A stretch of DNA of 64,000 nucleotides from Tetranychus cinnabarinus (GCA_022266195.1 WHVY01000001.1:14322001-14386000); one strand, 5' to 3'. Shown: positions 1-13,235, counted from the stretch's first letter. A program made the numbers and translations. The notes: generated by a model not told the origin, from the sequence alone.

Positions 1-180
1 ATCGTTCGGAAAGAAGACCAATAGCCTTTGGAGGATGAACTTTTCGAGTATCTTACCAAACGTGGATGTAACCTGAATGGTTCTTACTCTGACTTGGTCC
101 GATTTGGGAATACCTACGGATCTTGTTGATCAAAAAAGCTGCCATTGATTAACGATATGCTGCCATCTAGTAGCGAATCC
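1..180 (-). mobile_element. Non-LTR retrotransposon reverse transcriptase fragment (candidate)
   Basis: Read on the minus strand, positions 120 to 1 give 40 open codons whose second half (STFGKILEKFILQRLL) resembles the start of the RT domain in LINE-type elements, where 'RPISLTS..SKILEKLI..RL' is typical. A stop codon lies just upstream at about 132-130, so the preserved piece starts near 129 and continues off the left edge. It looks like a 5'-truncated or decayed copy. The similarity is short and judged by eye, so the call is tentative. Confidence 0.4.
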
Positions 181-760
181 CATCGAATGCATCATTTTTC
201 TGTTCTTCTTCATCACAATTGTAATGAAGCTCAAAAATTGTTACATTTCATTTCATCAATGATCGGTTAATTTTATTAAAAATCATAAACACTTGAATTG
301 ATTAGTAAATCAATTATCGTCTCAAGGTTAACCTCCAACAGTTGGAGATGGATAAATGAAAAGTCTGACAATAATTTAGAGACAAATCAAGTTGAAATTA
401 ATTGAAATCTATACACAAAAATCAATAAGCTAAGTAAATTTGGATATTGATTTTTGGCTTTCCACTTTAATTGTATTTGCCTTTTGATTGTCTTTACCAT
501 TCTAATGCAATTAGATTGTGAAAATGAGAAATGTATTGACATTTGACAAAACAATGTTTTGTTTCATTCAACATTTCATTTCAACTTGACAATTGAATCA
601 ATCAGATACGAGCAATTAATCTATGAAAATAAGAGAATAAAGTTAATTATCTTTAACCAATTGAACGATTAAAACCATTTAAACAATATTCAGTTATTTA
701 ATCTGATAAATTAGCTTAATTTTTAATGATGATTACCAGGTAATTGTAGACAATTTTAAT

Positions 761-1025
761 TACCGTGTTTCCGCACATTCTAGCACCGAGCTTGTTAATG
801 AGTGAGTTCACTTTTAAGCTCTGTTGACACTCATAATTTAGCACTGTGGCTTAAAAATGAACTTAAAACTGGTTTTTATTACATTGGATACATATCTTTT
901 TGTTATCGATTCTTGCTTTTTTTAATCATTTTTAAGACACAGAGCTAAATTATGAGTGTCAACATGACTTAAGAAGTGAAAATTTTCATTATTAAGCCCG
1001 GTGCTAGAATGTGCGGAAACACGGT
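761..1025. mobile_element. TA-flanked foldback MITE, about 265 bp
   Basis: The first 28 bases, beginning TACCGTGTTTCCGCACATTC, are the exact reverse complement of the last 28. The match continues inward imperfectly for about 100 bp on each side, including a second strongly conserved block (GACACTCATAATTTAGC and its complement). The outermost TA on each side fits a TA target duplication, as made by Tc1/mariner-type transposases. There is no open frame of note, so it is non-autonomous. No second copy was seen in this window. Confidence 0.8.
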
Positions 1026-4000
1026 ATTTTTTCATGCTTTTCTCATTCTAATTGACAAAAAAGTAACAATTAGTTTAATTTTCAAGTAAACATTTTTGAT
1101 CAAAGTTCACAATTGTAACCAAATGAGAGCAATTAAAGTGAAACAACAAAAGCAATTCCAACTTTACATTTGATTTACAAGAATTAAATTGTAACAATCA
1201 AAATGTGAATCCAATAGAAAAGGCAAAAAGAGCAAAAAAAGGTAAATCAATGTTTGAAACAATCACAATTAAGGCGTTATTTATTTAATCAAGATTGAAT
1301 GTAAACTAATTACAATTGTTTCCATAATTCATGTTAGACTTGATTTTGAGTATTAATTATCTGATTATTAATTAACGTCAGGAGAGAGCAAAAAAATGAG
1401 AGAAAAGTTGTTAAGATTAAACACAAATTACATAAATTACAATTAATCGATTGTGATCAATGGAAAGAACAAAAGGAATCCGGAAATTTGACTTTCCATT
1501 TCATGAACAATTAAATTGACAATTTGATTGAACATTTGAATGAAAAACTGATTGAAACAATTTAAAGATTTATAGGAATCAATGAAAAATTTAAGCAAAA
1601 AAGGTTAACAGTTGAAAAGGTAACAAAAGCTGTTCAAGTGAAAATGGTTGCACTGAATCAATTTTTTGTTGGTTTACTAAATGATAAAATAATCTTATCA
1701 ATTAACTAATCATAATTGTGAAGGTTCTTCAATTCACACACATTGATAGAAAACAATTGTTCAGTTTAATTGTTACCAGAATCAGAGGTTATCTTGATCA
1801 AATAATTCACAAGGAAACAGTTTTTCATTTCATTTTCAATAATCTCTCCATTTTTACCAATTAAATGGCTTTTACCACTTAAGATTCATTAAAACATGTC
1901 AGAGTTAATTTTATCTTAATCATTAATCGCCCTAATCTCATCTTTAATTGACCCTAATTGCCTGTAATTTGAATGAATCTCTATTAGACTTTTAATTGAA
2001 CCATTTTTTCAGGTTTCACCTTTAATCCACTTTTCTTGGTGTTTATTAATTTTCAGATATCATTGTTATTGCTGAACAATTTGTGGATTGTATTACAATT
2101 ATAATTGATTAATGCAAACATTTTCAATCTAAATTATCGTCTCTTCATCACTTTCATTGATAAATTGAAGACTTGAAATCAATTGGATTCAAGCTACTAA
2201 AGATGTATTTAGATTTGCAAATTATCTGGATATTTGGTTTTTTGGGTTTACATTGAAATTGAGATCGCAGGATTTACTGGTTAAGATGAAGAGATTTTGA
2301 GAAATTAAAAAGCTTAATTTCATCAAATTGTTACAAGAAAATCAAATTTAGTCAATGATTATTGGTTTGTGCTTACTTTGTAGATTGAGTTAACAGCCAA
2401 TTATATGATTTGTATTATTATCTGAAATATTAAATTGACTTGATGTTTTAAATAGCAAGAGTATTTCATGAAAATTGAATATTTTTTCATCACAAATCAA
2501 GTTGAACAATTGGACACGTGAAAATGTTGTATTCATTGAACAATTTGAATTGAAATTTGCATAAATGAATGATTGAAAACGCTCATCTTAAACTGGATTC
2601 GCTAGTTTTCTTGGTTTGTTGTTGCAATAATAGAAGTCACAAATTACTTTCAGCTATTAATTAAATTGCGATTAAATTCACTTGGTTGGTAAATCCCATT
2701 ATTGTGATCATTTTAAACATTTCATCATTTTCTGAAAAGTGGATTTTTGAATGCAAAACAAAGTCCATCCTTTAATCAGATCTAATAAAATCAAATAAAT
2801 TCAAAGACAAATCCTGGTAAAGGTCTAATTCTGGTTCAATTCACCTTCAATCTTAAAAATCTTAAGCTCTGTTTCAGGCCCAAGAAAATATTAATAATAA
2901 TTATAATCCATTTCCATTGAATCCATTTATTGTAACACGAATTTTACTTGAAGCTTCAATTCCTGACCAGCTTATTTCCCTCTTAAATCAATAATTTTTC
3001 TCTGAATTCGAATAATCCTCGAAATAACTAAAAAATAAAATATTATTGGTTACATTTTCTTGTTCGCAACAGAATAATCAGATGAACGTTGCCCAATGTA
3101 GGCAGAGTTAATGATATTACATAAACGTTTTAAGATGGATCATTCAGAATTTGCTATAAATTGACAAAATTCAAATATTGTATCAAATACTAATTTTCAT
3201 AATTTGTACATTTTTAGTCCTAAATTTATCTCCGACTCTTTGCACGGCATCATCTCCGTCTAACACCGTTTACCTCATTTCCATACATTTTGTAAGTCGG
3301 CGTAAGTTCCTAGTTTGGCTTATTTACGCCTTTTCTATCTATCAGACTCCATCTCACAATTGCCTGATCTATTAATTTTGATTACTTTCTTGACTCTAAA
3401 GTTCATCTTGACCTTACATGGATTATTGATAAATTTTATGAATAATCTGATATATCAGTTGATTAATACTCATGCTTAAATCTCGATTAAAGTTGAGCAA
3501 ATTCAACTACTCTCTTTAAGATTTATGGTGTTTAAAGCCCGTGTTTTTTATCCTTTATGGATAAACTTGTCATTTAAATCACGTTATTTATTTAATTTAT
3601 TCAATTCTTTTTTGATTTTCTTAAATTTCGCAAATTGTAATGCATTGAAAATTTTTGACTTTACTCTCAGAATTTGAATGCTCATATTGTTGCCATTAAT
3701 CAATTGTCAATCAGTAAAATCTTGTTGCAAATAAGTATTTGTTTCGGGCTGATTAAAATAAGCATCGTGTTCATAAGTAAATGAATATTTGTTTTTTGTG
3801 GCGTTTATTATTATTAAAATACAAAAGTGATGCAAAGTTGTACGCATTTTTTGATTTAAATGAACATTAAACTGATGAATCAATAATTAAGAGCTTTTGT
3901 TGATAAAAAGGGAATAGATTACTATCAATTGCGTAAATATTGTAGTTGTGAGTTTCCAAGTCTCAATGATTCTACGGAAGGGTTATATTTTGTGTTAATC

Positions 4001-4232
4001 ACACTTTTTTTACAGATTTTACACCAAGATTTATCATTTTTTTGGGCATTTTTTTTATCATTAAGTTGAAATTAAAACATTTCGTTTTAAAATCAAAAAG
4101 AAGTGAATATGGAACTAGTTTGACAACCTTTTCCAAAAATATGCTTTTTAGATTACAATAATGCTCGGAACTAATCACAGGAGATTTGAGTTGCTTTTAC
4201 CAAATGGTAATTTTGATTATAATGCATAACTC
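1026..4232. other. AT-rich non-coding stretch, no gene recognised
   Basis: AT-rich sequence with many short poly-A/T runs. The longest open frame (3178-3375, plus) has no recognisable domain and no splice context. The right end probably holds the 3' UTR of the ATG2 gene that ends at 4233. Nothing else could be supported. Confidence 0.6.
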
Positions 4233-7200
4233 TCATCTACGTTTCCATTTATACTGGTCATCTTTGCGCGCTTCAGGAGTTAATTGGTTTCTCATTCCGA
4301 CAATTACATTGGAAGTTGCTTCAGTTGCTTTAATTATTGGCTGTAGAATGTTTGATGGAAGCGTTCCTATCAAAGCACCAACAGTCTCTGTAACACCATC
4401 AGCTTGAGCACCCGCAGTTGCCACATTTCGGTAGGTTTCATTCAAACCCTCTTTCATAACAGTATAAGCAGAGGCAACTCCTTCTCGTAAATCTCGAGGC
4501 TGGGATTTAGGTACTGATCCTCGAGTATTATGTTGCGGAGATCGATTTGGTGATAAAACAACATCGTGAGCGAATTGAGCAGTTCCTTGAATTACATGTA
4601 CAAGTCTAAAAGATAAGATTTAAGATTAATGACCTTTGTCTATTAAAGTTATATTCAAGATTTAATATTGATTCAAATGTAATTACCTATTAGCAAGATC
4701 TAGCACAGCTGTAGCTGTTGACGATGAAAAAGATGAAGCTCCTCTTTGAATTCCACGAACGATTCTTCTGTCACGACGATATTGATCAACAGGAATCCAA
4801 AATAAATCTATGACTCCTTGAACTGTAAAAGAAGAGATGAATAATTAAATAATGAAGATATTGAAATTTAAATTGAAAATAAATTATAGAAGTAACAATT
4901 TAGATGTTTATAATGGCAAATGGATCAGCTTTTGATGCTACAATGCACTTGAATGCATGGAGACATCGTTATTAATTAAACCATTGAAATGTAACTGATT
5001 TATGTATCAAAGTGAACATTTATAAATACGAGTTGTTTATTGAAATTATTGAAAAATTACCTAATTGTCTAACGCTGTTCATTGGTCCGATTGATCCGAT
5101 AATTGAAGGAATTTGCTTTTTCTTTATATCATCAAACCATTCCATTAATGCATATTGAATGACTCGATCTACACCAAGAATACCTCGTTTCTGGTGAAGT
5201 CGCTTAAGATATAGTTCGCTTTGATTAAGATGAGCAAGACCCATGAGAAGACCAGGTATCGTTCCCTAAATGTAATAAAAATGGAATCGCAATTAGAGTT
5301 TTGAAAAAATCATCAAATTGAAAGACTTAAATCTAAAATTGGATAATAACAAACCTGTTCGAAATCAATTCGTTTACCATGATAATCGAGGCGAATTGGC
5401 ACAGCAGGAGTAAATTCAAAAGATTTGACGAAAAGAGATGAAGGCTTAGAGCTGTTTGCATCGTCAGGTGAGACTGGAGAGATTGGAGATTCAGCTTCAT
5501 CCACTGTATTGTACACATTTAAACAAAGATTAAAGTCTCTTTCTGGAGAAGGGGCAACAGGAGACGGAGAGTTTGATCCACTAGATGAGAAAGAAGTGCT
5601 TTTTTCGTAAAGGTCCAGTAAAATCTTGAGAGTTGTAAAATATTCAACAAGGAACATGATTGTATCTTGATCAATGTTGACTCGAAGTGGTTTAAGACTT
5701 ATTCTCAAATCACATTCTTCATGAGAATCGACTGGATTTCGAAATGTTTTAGCACGAATGCTAATCATGCTTGAATTGCTTCTTCTTGGTATATTTTCTG
5801 AAATGTATTCATATAACATTTTGTTGATATTAGAGACATTTAGACGATCACGAATTTCTATGTTTTTAACATCAAATGAGAATTTCCATGAAGTCGGACA
5901 AGAGTCATTAAATTTGTCAAAGGTTGACTTAATTTTGTACAGATGAAGTTGAACACAGATATTACTTTTTCGTAATCTTCCTCCCATTGATTTGCTACTA
6001 TGGTTACCAATTGTAGGTCTAGAACAAGTTGGTTGGCCAATATCAGAGCCTTCTTCCAAATTGATACTCTCCCAAAGATGTAATGCATTAGACTCATCAT
6101 TAGCAAAGTGAACCTTAGTCTCACGTTTAATCCGATAATCTGAATCCAATCCAACTTTCTTCTCTTCTTCTTCTGCATCAGAGTCATCTTCACCTCCATG
6201 GTTGTCTTCAAAATCTCGACCACCATAGATACTTATTAATAAGCTCATCTCTTCCAGACAATATCGAGCAACAATAAATTTTTTCTCTTCAGATGCAGTT
6301 TTCTTTGTACCAACACTTAGCGTGTTGTCAAGCATGATGATAGTTTCTTTAGTCAATACTCGAACAATAGGTTCATCAGTAGCTTTGATTCCTGCTCCAA
6401 TGTCATCATCACCCAATAACCAAAAACCAGAATCAGTCATTTCTCCTTTTTTAAGACCTGTTGCTGAACTTGTACTTGGTCCATCATAATCAACAGTAGC
6501 CGTGATTCTGTCTTGGTATCTTTCAAGCTTCTCGAGTTTATCTTCTTCTTTCACTTTTTTCTCTTTTTTCTTGTCTGCATCCTTTTTTCGTGCATCATCC
6601 TTCTTTTTCTCTTCTTCCCTCTTCTTTCTTCCTCCATCTTTTTTCTTGCCTCCTTCCTTCTTTTTAGTGCTTTCTCCATCTTTCTTACGTTCTTCTGCCT
6701 CTTTATATTCTGGAGGTTTCTGTTGATTAAGAGCCATCGGATCGTTACCAAGCTCACTTAAAACTTCTTTTAATAGTTCGGCATTGGAGCCTTTTCGCAT
6801 TGATGAGCCAACAGCTTTAGCATAACTTGGCAAATCGTCATCACTCCTTGAATCACTGTTTTGATTGATGAGATTAATGATTAACCGACACAAAGCTGCG
6901 AGTGAATCATTACAAGCTCGGACATTAATAATATTGTTCACAGCTCTGAACTCAATTTTGTCGTTTTCACTTAATTTCAAATGCATGTCAATTAGACCAG
7001 AATCAATTACACAAACATAATTTCTGAGGCACTTTGAAGATAAACTATTCTTTTTGAAATAGAAGGCCGCTTCTTCAATTATAAATCGCATTAATGTGTC
7101 ACTAGTATCTTCGACTACCATAGCTGTAACACAGATACCATCAAACGTGACGAGAACAGGCCGAGGCGGAGGTGGAAAGTTATCACTTCCATAAGAAATG

Positions 7201-10049
7201 GCTCCATTTGTTACACTTACGTGTAGTTCAGTTAGAATCTTTGGAGGGGTATATCCAAGAACTGGTTCATTGGTAACGTTAACATAGTTCCAGAAATCAA
7301 TGAATATATCTGGTGATGTCTTGAAGAGGATCGCTTCAGATAGCTGTATGGCAACTTTGATCTTTTTGGAAACGGGCAAATCCTTTGTATTGATTTCAAA
7401 AGTAAGGTCAAGTGAACTTGATTTATTACAGAAATGGTTGCTTGAGATGACTGTATCGCTATTGAAGGACCAGGAAACTCCAGATCCATGGATAGAAACA
7501 ATATTCGAGGTATCATCTTGTAATCCGAAGGACAAACCGATAAAGACGTTTTGGCTGATGATTGCATGGTCACCAATAGCAACATTGAGATTATCACACC
7601 GAAGTAAACATGTAACCAAATTATGAAAGCTTTGATTGGCAGATGATCCTTCGACTGAATGAAAGGACGATTCAGAATCAATTGAATCAGTCATCCCTGA
7701 TTTGCATGAAAAGTAGCTCTGATACTTACAACCAACTGGACGCTCTTTTCGACATCTATTTGGATCGCGATTTGGGGTCCATAAAACAAGATCATTTCCA
7801 AGAGCATTGTAAAGTAAGTCTATCTGCTCTTTGGTTTCAACGAAAATGTCGACATTATCGGCGCTTAGATCAACCTGCAATTGGGTAAAAGATTTGCAAG
7901 TTTCGAAGTAGGATTGAGAGTTAGTGAGGTTGTTAGGGAGCAAGGTTTTAGCGTCTTCTTCTTGTTTATGTTGGACGATTGGAGTTCTAGTTTGGAAGGG
8001 GGCATTGAGTTTGGTGTTAGCAGTGGTGCATATAAAAATAGATTCTGTCATGGTAGCTGTTTCCAACACAGTTTGAATCATTTCAGATTCAATTATGGAT
8101 GAAGTATCAGCACCGCGTTTTATACTCAATCGAATAGGTGTTGATCCTTCAGTGGTCATTCTACCAATTTCCTTGGATCCGTGCGGATCCGCTAAACCGA
8201 GAATGAATTGGTGCATAGCCATATCATAGCATGACATGTTTGTTGTGAATTTAAAATCAGATCCTTCGAATTCAAGCCAGAAAGGTCTTAACTCAGAGGG
8301 AACAGATTTTTCCTCTTTCCTCAAATCAGCAATGGGTATTAACAATTTTCCTCTGATTTCTGGACACATGACTGAAATGATGAAATCCGATGATGTACCA
8401 GAGCCATCTGAAACCTGTGGAAAATACTTATCTATCCGTTCCAATAGTGTAGGATCAACTATACAATTTGTTACATTTCTTGATCTGAGTTCCAATTTTT
8501 CACTATCTATTAAACATTGAAAGCTAATTTTTTCAACTTTCGGAGATTTTGGCCTTGGTAATTGCGGTTGCGGTTGATCATTTTCAATCTCGATCTTTGA
8601 TTCTGTCCAAATATAAGGACACAATCCTCTTTGGTTTTTCTCAGCAACCCAGATATCTCCTGAAACTATTTTACAGCCAGAAGATCCTATCTCAATTTGG
8701 ATAGGTACAGTGGTGAATCTGAGATGATCACAAGTTATAAGTTCATCCAAGGCAGCATTCACTTCAACTAAACTTTTTGCTTTTGCGTCTATCTGTGTAG
8801 CATTTCCTGAGTAACTGGAATCAACTAAGCAAAGTGCTAAGCCAGGAAGCTTTATTGCACAGTTGAAAGACTTCACTTCACTTTTTTGCGGTTCTTTTTT
8901 TTCAGTTGTGTTTTTCGGTCCATTTCTGGAGTGATTAGAATAATCAATGGGCAAAAAACTGTTATCACAAGATTTATTGGCATCACCTGAACTTGTCCAT
9001 GCATTAGAAGCTTCTTCAGTATTCAAAAGGGTAGCATTCAAGTTATGTCTGGATGGGGCAGGCTTTCCCTTGGTAGAATCAAATTTGAGTTGGTGCTCGA
9101 TTCTTGCATAGTCAATAGGTGACATGACCTTGTCACCTTTTTTGAAAATATCGTTTTTACTGCTTTCTCTATTACTTGCCATGTTGATAAGCTCAGATAT
9201 ATGTTTCTTTTCGAGAACAGCAGTTAATATTGAGGCAAGATAAACTTGAATATCACATCGGGAATCGCGAACGTTAACTTCCATCACATGCCTGTCTGCT
9301 AACGTACAGATTTTATCACCATCGAGAAAAATTTCAATATCTTCGATGGTCAACTTCTTGGTTATGATTTTGGGAGCATTTTTAACATCATCCTTTTCTG
9401 CATCTTTATCTTCCTCAGTTCCATTTTCTTCGCACTTTAATGTTCTGACTTTAATTTCTAAATAACAGTATTCATCTTCCTCGGATGCTGGGTTTCTCAG
9501 TTGTTTGCGTTTACTGCGCAAAATAAAGGAAGTGTTCAATACAACCAGTTCAACGCGACGTAAAACTGAGTCTATAAGGTGAGCGAAAATTTCCAATCCT
9601 TCGAATTTTTCTTCTTGGTTTTCATGCACAATTTCCTCAGCAAGTTGTAATGAACTACTCATGATAGATCGACTCAAGTAGTCTGATGTTATTATACTTT
9701 TGGTTTCAGGCTGTTCAGCAAGCTGACAGATAAATCTGGCACCCTTGATTTGAAGTGAACAAGACTCAGTCAGCAGAGAAGACCATGGAATATAGACAGA
9801 TATTTCGTCAATGAAACAACCATCTACAAATTTGACTGGTAAAAACGATAGTTCTTCATTGAGAGAGTCCACATCTAGGTGCAGTTCGTTACTGCATCCT
9901 TTACCACCAATCAGATCGATGGATAATTGGTCGAGTGTTAATTTTTCCCGAAGAAAATGTCCAAGATAACGATCGAATAGGTACCATATAGTCCGTTTTT
10001 TCATTTTCTCGGGGAAAATATTCAAGAAAGCTCTTAATGTTGCCTCCAT
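4233..10049 (-). CDS. Atg2: Autophagy-related protein 2 (ATG2), lipid-transfer protein
   Basis: ATG2 is a bridge-like lipid-transfer protein that moves phospholipids from the ER to the growing phagophore, working with WIPI and ATG9 proteins. The gene has four coding exons: 5355-10049, 5061-5265, 4687-4822 and 4233-4605. All introns are GT-AG and the frame is continuous, giving 1802 residues (human ATG2A is about 1940). The start sits in a good Kozak context (CACCATGG). The N-terminus (residues 20-60, YLFDRYLGHFLREKL) matches the chorein/ATG2 lipid-entry region. Exons 2-4 carry the family's most conserved C-terminal block, including GILGVDRVIQYALMEW, GSIGPMNSVRQL, RGIQRGASSFSSSTATAVL and KATEATSNVIVGMRNQL. 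Residues about 1115-1180 form a very Lys/Glu-rich low-complexity insert. Identification is firm; exact exon ends are hand-called. Confidence 0.95.
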
Positions 10050-11696
10050 GGTGAAGGAAGAGCTGGATTAGGCCTTTGTTGTTTTTTATTCTCAATTAGA
10101 GAAAATAAATATGGCGTTAAGCACTATTTTACATAAAAACACAGTAGCATAAGTGAAATCTAAACGGAAATGTAAAAACAAAAGAAAGGATAAGAGGGCA
10201 AAATTAAACAAAGTGACAAAAGCACCACAGATTGGCTTAGGCTTAAAAATTTATAGTCATCATATCCAACAACAGTTATATCATCTAATCAAAATAAAAA
10301 TGGTCTCATCACTTTTTTATAACACTCACCAATATATTCAACTGTAATTTGAAAGTAGATTTTAAATTATTTTCGGATTAACCAATGAGCACAATTAAAA
10401 AAAGAAATAAACTGACTCAGTTGAGTACAAAAACCTTGGTAAGTTGGTTGAAAACAATAAATGACTATCAGATGTTGTTATTGTTTACATTTCAACCAGA
10501 ATTTTGTCATGTGATTTTTTAGCATACCATTAGAAACACATATTGATTAAGGATTATGAGTGAGCAAAATTACAGGTAGAAGGCAAGAAGAGATAGATTG
10601 CTGAACATAGACACAAAAAATGCCCATCGACGCACGATGGTGTCGATAAATTTATTCATTAATTCAAAAAAACACTGATAAAGGAAATCTACGAAAAGTC
10701 TTGAGCATGCGTAAGGTTTTTGTTTAGGTTTAAAAAGGTTTACAAGAATGGCAATCGGAAAGATATCTTGAACCAGATAGCCAAGTGAGTGGACTTTTAC
10801 ATGACCATAATTTTGTAACAATCTTACAGCTAAACTCAAACCATTATTCATTTATTCATTTAATAATATACCAATCTTCAATATCGACAGCGAAATCTTT
10901 ATTTTGACCAATTGTTGATCGCTACTTCTAGGTTGAGCTTTTGACTTGAAAATTCTGACTTATAAATTCTGGTTTTACTCAATCAATCATCAAAACTCAA
11001 CTTTCTCCTTCATTTTACTTTAACTGTTTTTTGACAACAAAGACTCACTTTGCCATCACTTTATATCAGCATTTATCGTTCTTCACTTTCTTTCTCTGTA
11101 TTCAATCTTCATCATCTATCTGATTCTCATTTCATACTTTTCTGCTGTGTTTTCAAATTTTTTAGTCTTTTCTGCTTTCTTATTTTTCTGTTTGTTTCAT
11201 TTGTCAACTTTCATTGTTAATCAATAAGAGTCTTCATTTCCACTTCAAACTTCATCTTTATCTTCATCGTCCAACTAATCTGATTCTTTTGTTTCTTAAT
11301 TCCGATTCCATCTGAAATAAACATTTAAGATTGTGATCTTGAAGGAAGATCAGAGGGCGATATTAACAACAGAAATATAGAAAATAAGAGAGAAGCCAAT
11401 TTATTAATATTAATACGATTAAATCGTTTATAAATCAGTATTGAAATTTTTTATTATTTATATTCATCATTGAATTTTATGGCTCTAATTTTTACCACTT
11501 TGACCTTATCAAGTCAGTCCTTCAATCGATACATTTCACCTATCCATTTATTTACCAACACATTAAATCTTAATCCTCACCTTCACCTTGCATTGAAAAT
11601 TTTTCAATATCAACTTTTCACGTTATAAATTTTCATTCTCCATTCTTTTCCGTCCTTTAATAGTAGTTAAAAATATTAAATACTATTTAGCAAATA
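10050..11696. other. Intergenic region between ATG2 and eIF2B-delta
   Basis: This spans the ATG2 upstream region and the far upstream region of the eIF2B-delta gene. Positions about 11000-11300 are rich in T/C runs. Short open frames at 10153-10347 (plus) and 10570-10851 (minus) show no recognisable domain. No regulatory element was identified with confidence. Confidence 0.5.
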
Positions 11697-12055
11697 ATTA
11701 GCAATTTTTCAAATTTTGCACCAATTCTTAAACCTCTCGATTGCACTGCCATCTATTTTATTTTATTTATTGTGTATTCATTTTTTTTAGGGCAACAAAA
11801 TAATTTTTGAGTAAGGTTTTGTTTATTTTGTCATGTTTTGATTACCTAATTTTTTTCTGTTTTAATTAATACTGCAAAGTTTCTGTGAATCCATTTGATT
11901 TTAGATGGCTATCGTAAAGAAAGAACCTAAAATTCGTGAAAAGGCTACAGAGAATGTTAATAAAAAAGAACCAAAAGAAATAAAAACGAAAAGTCCTCAT
12001 GGAGGTGATGATAACGAGCCTGATATTGCTGTTGCTCATCTGGCACCAAAATTAT
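11697..12055 (+). repeat. Copied Mo25 leader and 5' coding segment (copy)
   Basis: This block closely matches 14492-14895, the leader and first codons of the Mo25 gene. The untranslated part is almost collinear, from AAATTTTGCACCAATTCTTA through TTAATTAATACTGCAAAGTT. The coding part keeps stretches such as GAAAAGGC.ACAGAG and GATAA.GAGCCT, then GATAT.GCTGTTGCTCA. Short deletions removed Mo25's own start codon. The block ends where the eIF2B-delta body begins. Confidence 0.85.
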
Positions 12056-13198
12056 TTTTACAACCTTATCATCCTCTATTATTTAAAGTTGGACTTAGAA
12101 TGAGTTCAGGAAGCATCACTGGATCAACACAACGCTGTTTATCGATGTTAATCGCTATTAAACAAATGATCCATGACCATGTTACCCCCGAAAATAAAGA
12201 CTTCGCTCGCAGTTTTCAGGCGGCATTGAATTCCGCTGTCAAATTTCTTAATCAATGTCGACCAATGTCAGTTAGTATGGTAAATGGAATTGCATTCATC
12301 AAATCACATCTTTCCAAAATTTCATCCACTGTTCCTGAAGAAGTAGCAAGAAAACAGATGAAGAGTTTGGTAGAAGGGTTTATGACAAAAGAAATTGAAT
12401 TAGCAGTCAAAGCCATAACAAAGGAAGGAGCGAAAAAAATTGACCATGATGGAGAAGTTATTTTAACTTACGGAAACCCTCTTTTAGTAAAAAATATTTT
12501 ACTAAAAGCTTTCATGGATGGCAAAAATTTCCATGTAATCGTTGTTGATGCAAAACCAAGAATGGTTGGAAAAGATCTGATGAAGTGTCTAGTTTCTCGA
12601 GGTGTTAAAACAACTTACATTCAAATAAATGCGATAGCCCATGTAATGAACAAGGTAAGTTTACATAATATAGCTGGACTTGGTATTCATTAATTCCGAT
12701 TTATACTTTACACCAGGTAACCAAAGTTTTTCTTGGTGCTCATGCCATGTTGGCTAATGGGTACGCTATGGCAAGCATTGGCAGTGCTCAAATAGCCTTA
12801 GTAGCAGATTCGTTCAATGTTCCAGTATTAGTATGCTGTGAAACATTTAAGTTTTCTGAGAAAGCAATCCTGGACTCTTTTGCTTTAAGTAAATCAGGTA
12901 AATATTTTGATACTCTTTAATTCGTACATAACTCATTATTCTTAAAATAATTTCAGGTCCACTGAAACCGCAGGAAGACTTCTTTAATTATGGTAACACG
13001 GGAAAATCGAAAGATTCGAAAGGAATTAAAAGTAAACAAGATGAAGTCCAGAAAAAAGAGAAAAAGGTTAATGTGCTTAGCCTTTCCTATGATTTGACTC
13101 CTCCAAGTTTTATTACTATGATAATTACTGAAAAAAGTTTCCTCCCGGCTAGCTCAGTTTCAGCTGTTATTAGGAATAGGACTCATGAATTACAATAA
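11905..13198 (+). CDS. eIF2B-delta: Translation initiation factor eIF2B subunit delta with a Mo25-derived N-terminus
   Basis: eIF2B is the decameric guanine-nucleotide exchange factor for eIF2; delta is one of its regulatory subunits and takes part in sensing phosphorylated eIF2. Exons are 11905-12654, 12717-12897 and 12957-13198 (GT-AG, frame kept), giving 390 residues. From residue about 56 (HPLLFKVGLRMSSGSITGS) the protein follows the delta-subunit body, with NQCRPMSVSMVNGI, VFLGAHAMLANGYAM, VPVLVCCETFKF and YDLTPPSFITMIITE near the end. Human delta is 523 residues, with a long disordered N-terminus. Here that region is replaced by about 50 residues resembling Mo25 residues 23-75. The 5' leader is also copied from Mo25, so expression may follow the Mo25 promoter (inference). 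It converges on NAA40. Confidence 0.9.
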
Positions 13199-13229
13199 AT
13201 TTATCTGTTATATTTTACTGTAAAAATCT

Positions 13230-13235
13230 AATAAA
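13230..13235 (+). terminator. Poly(A) signal AATAAA of the eIF2B-delta gene
   Basis: AATAAA lies 32 bases past the TAA stop, a normal distance for a short 3' UTR. Confidence 0.6.
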
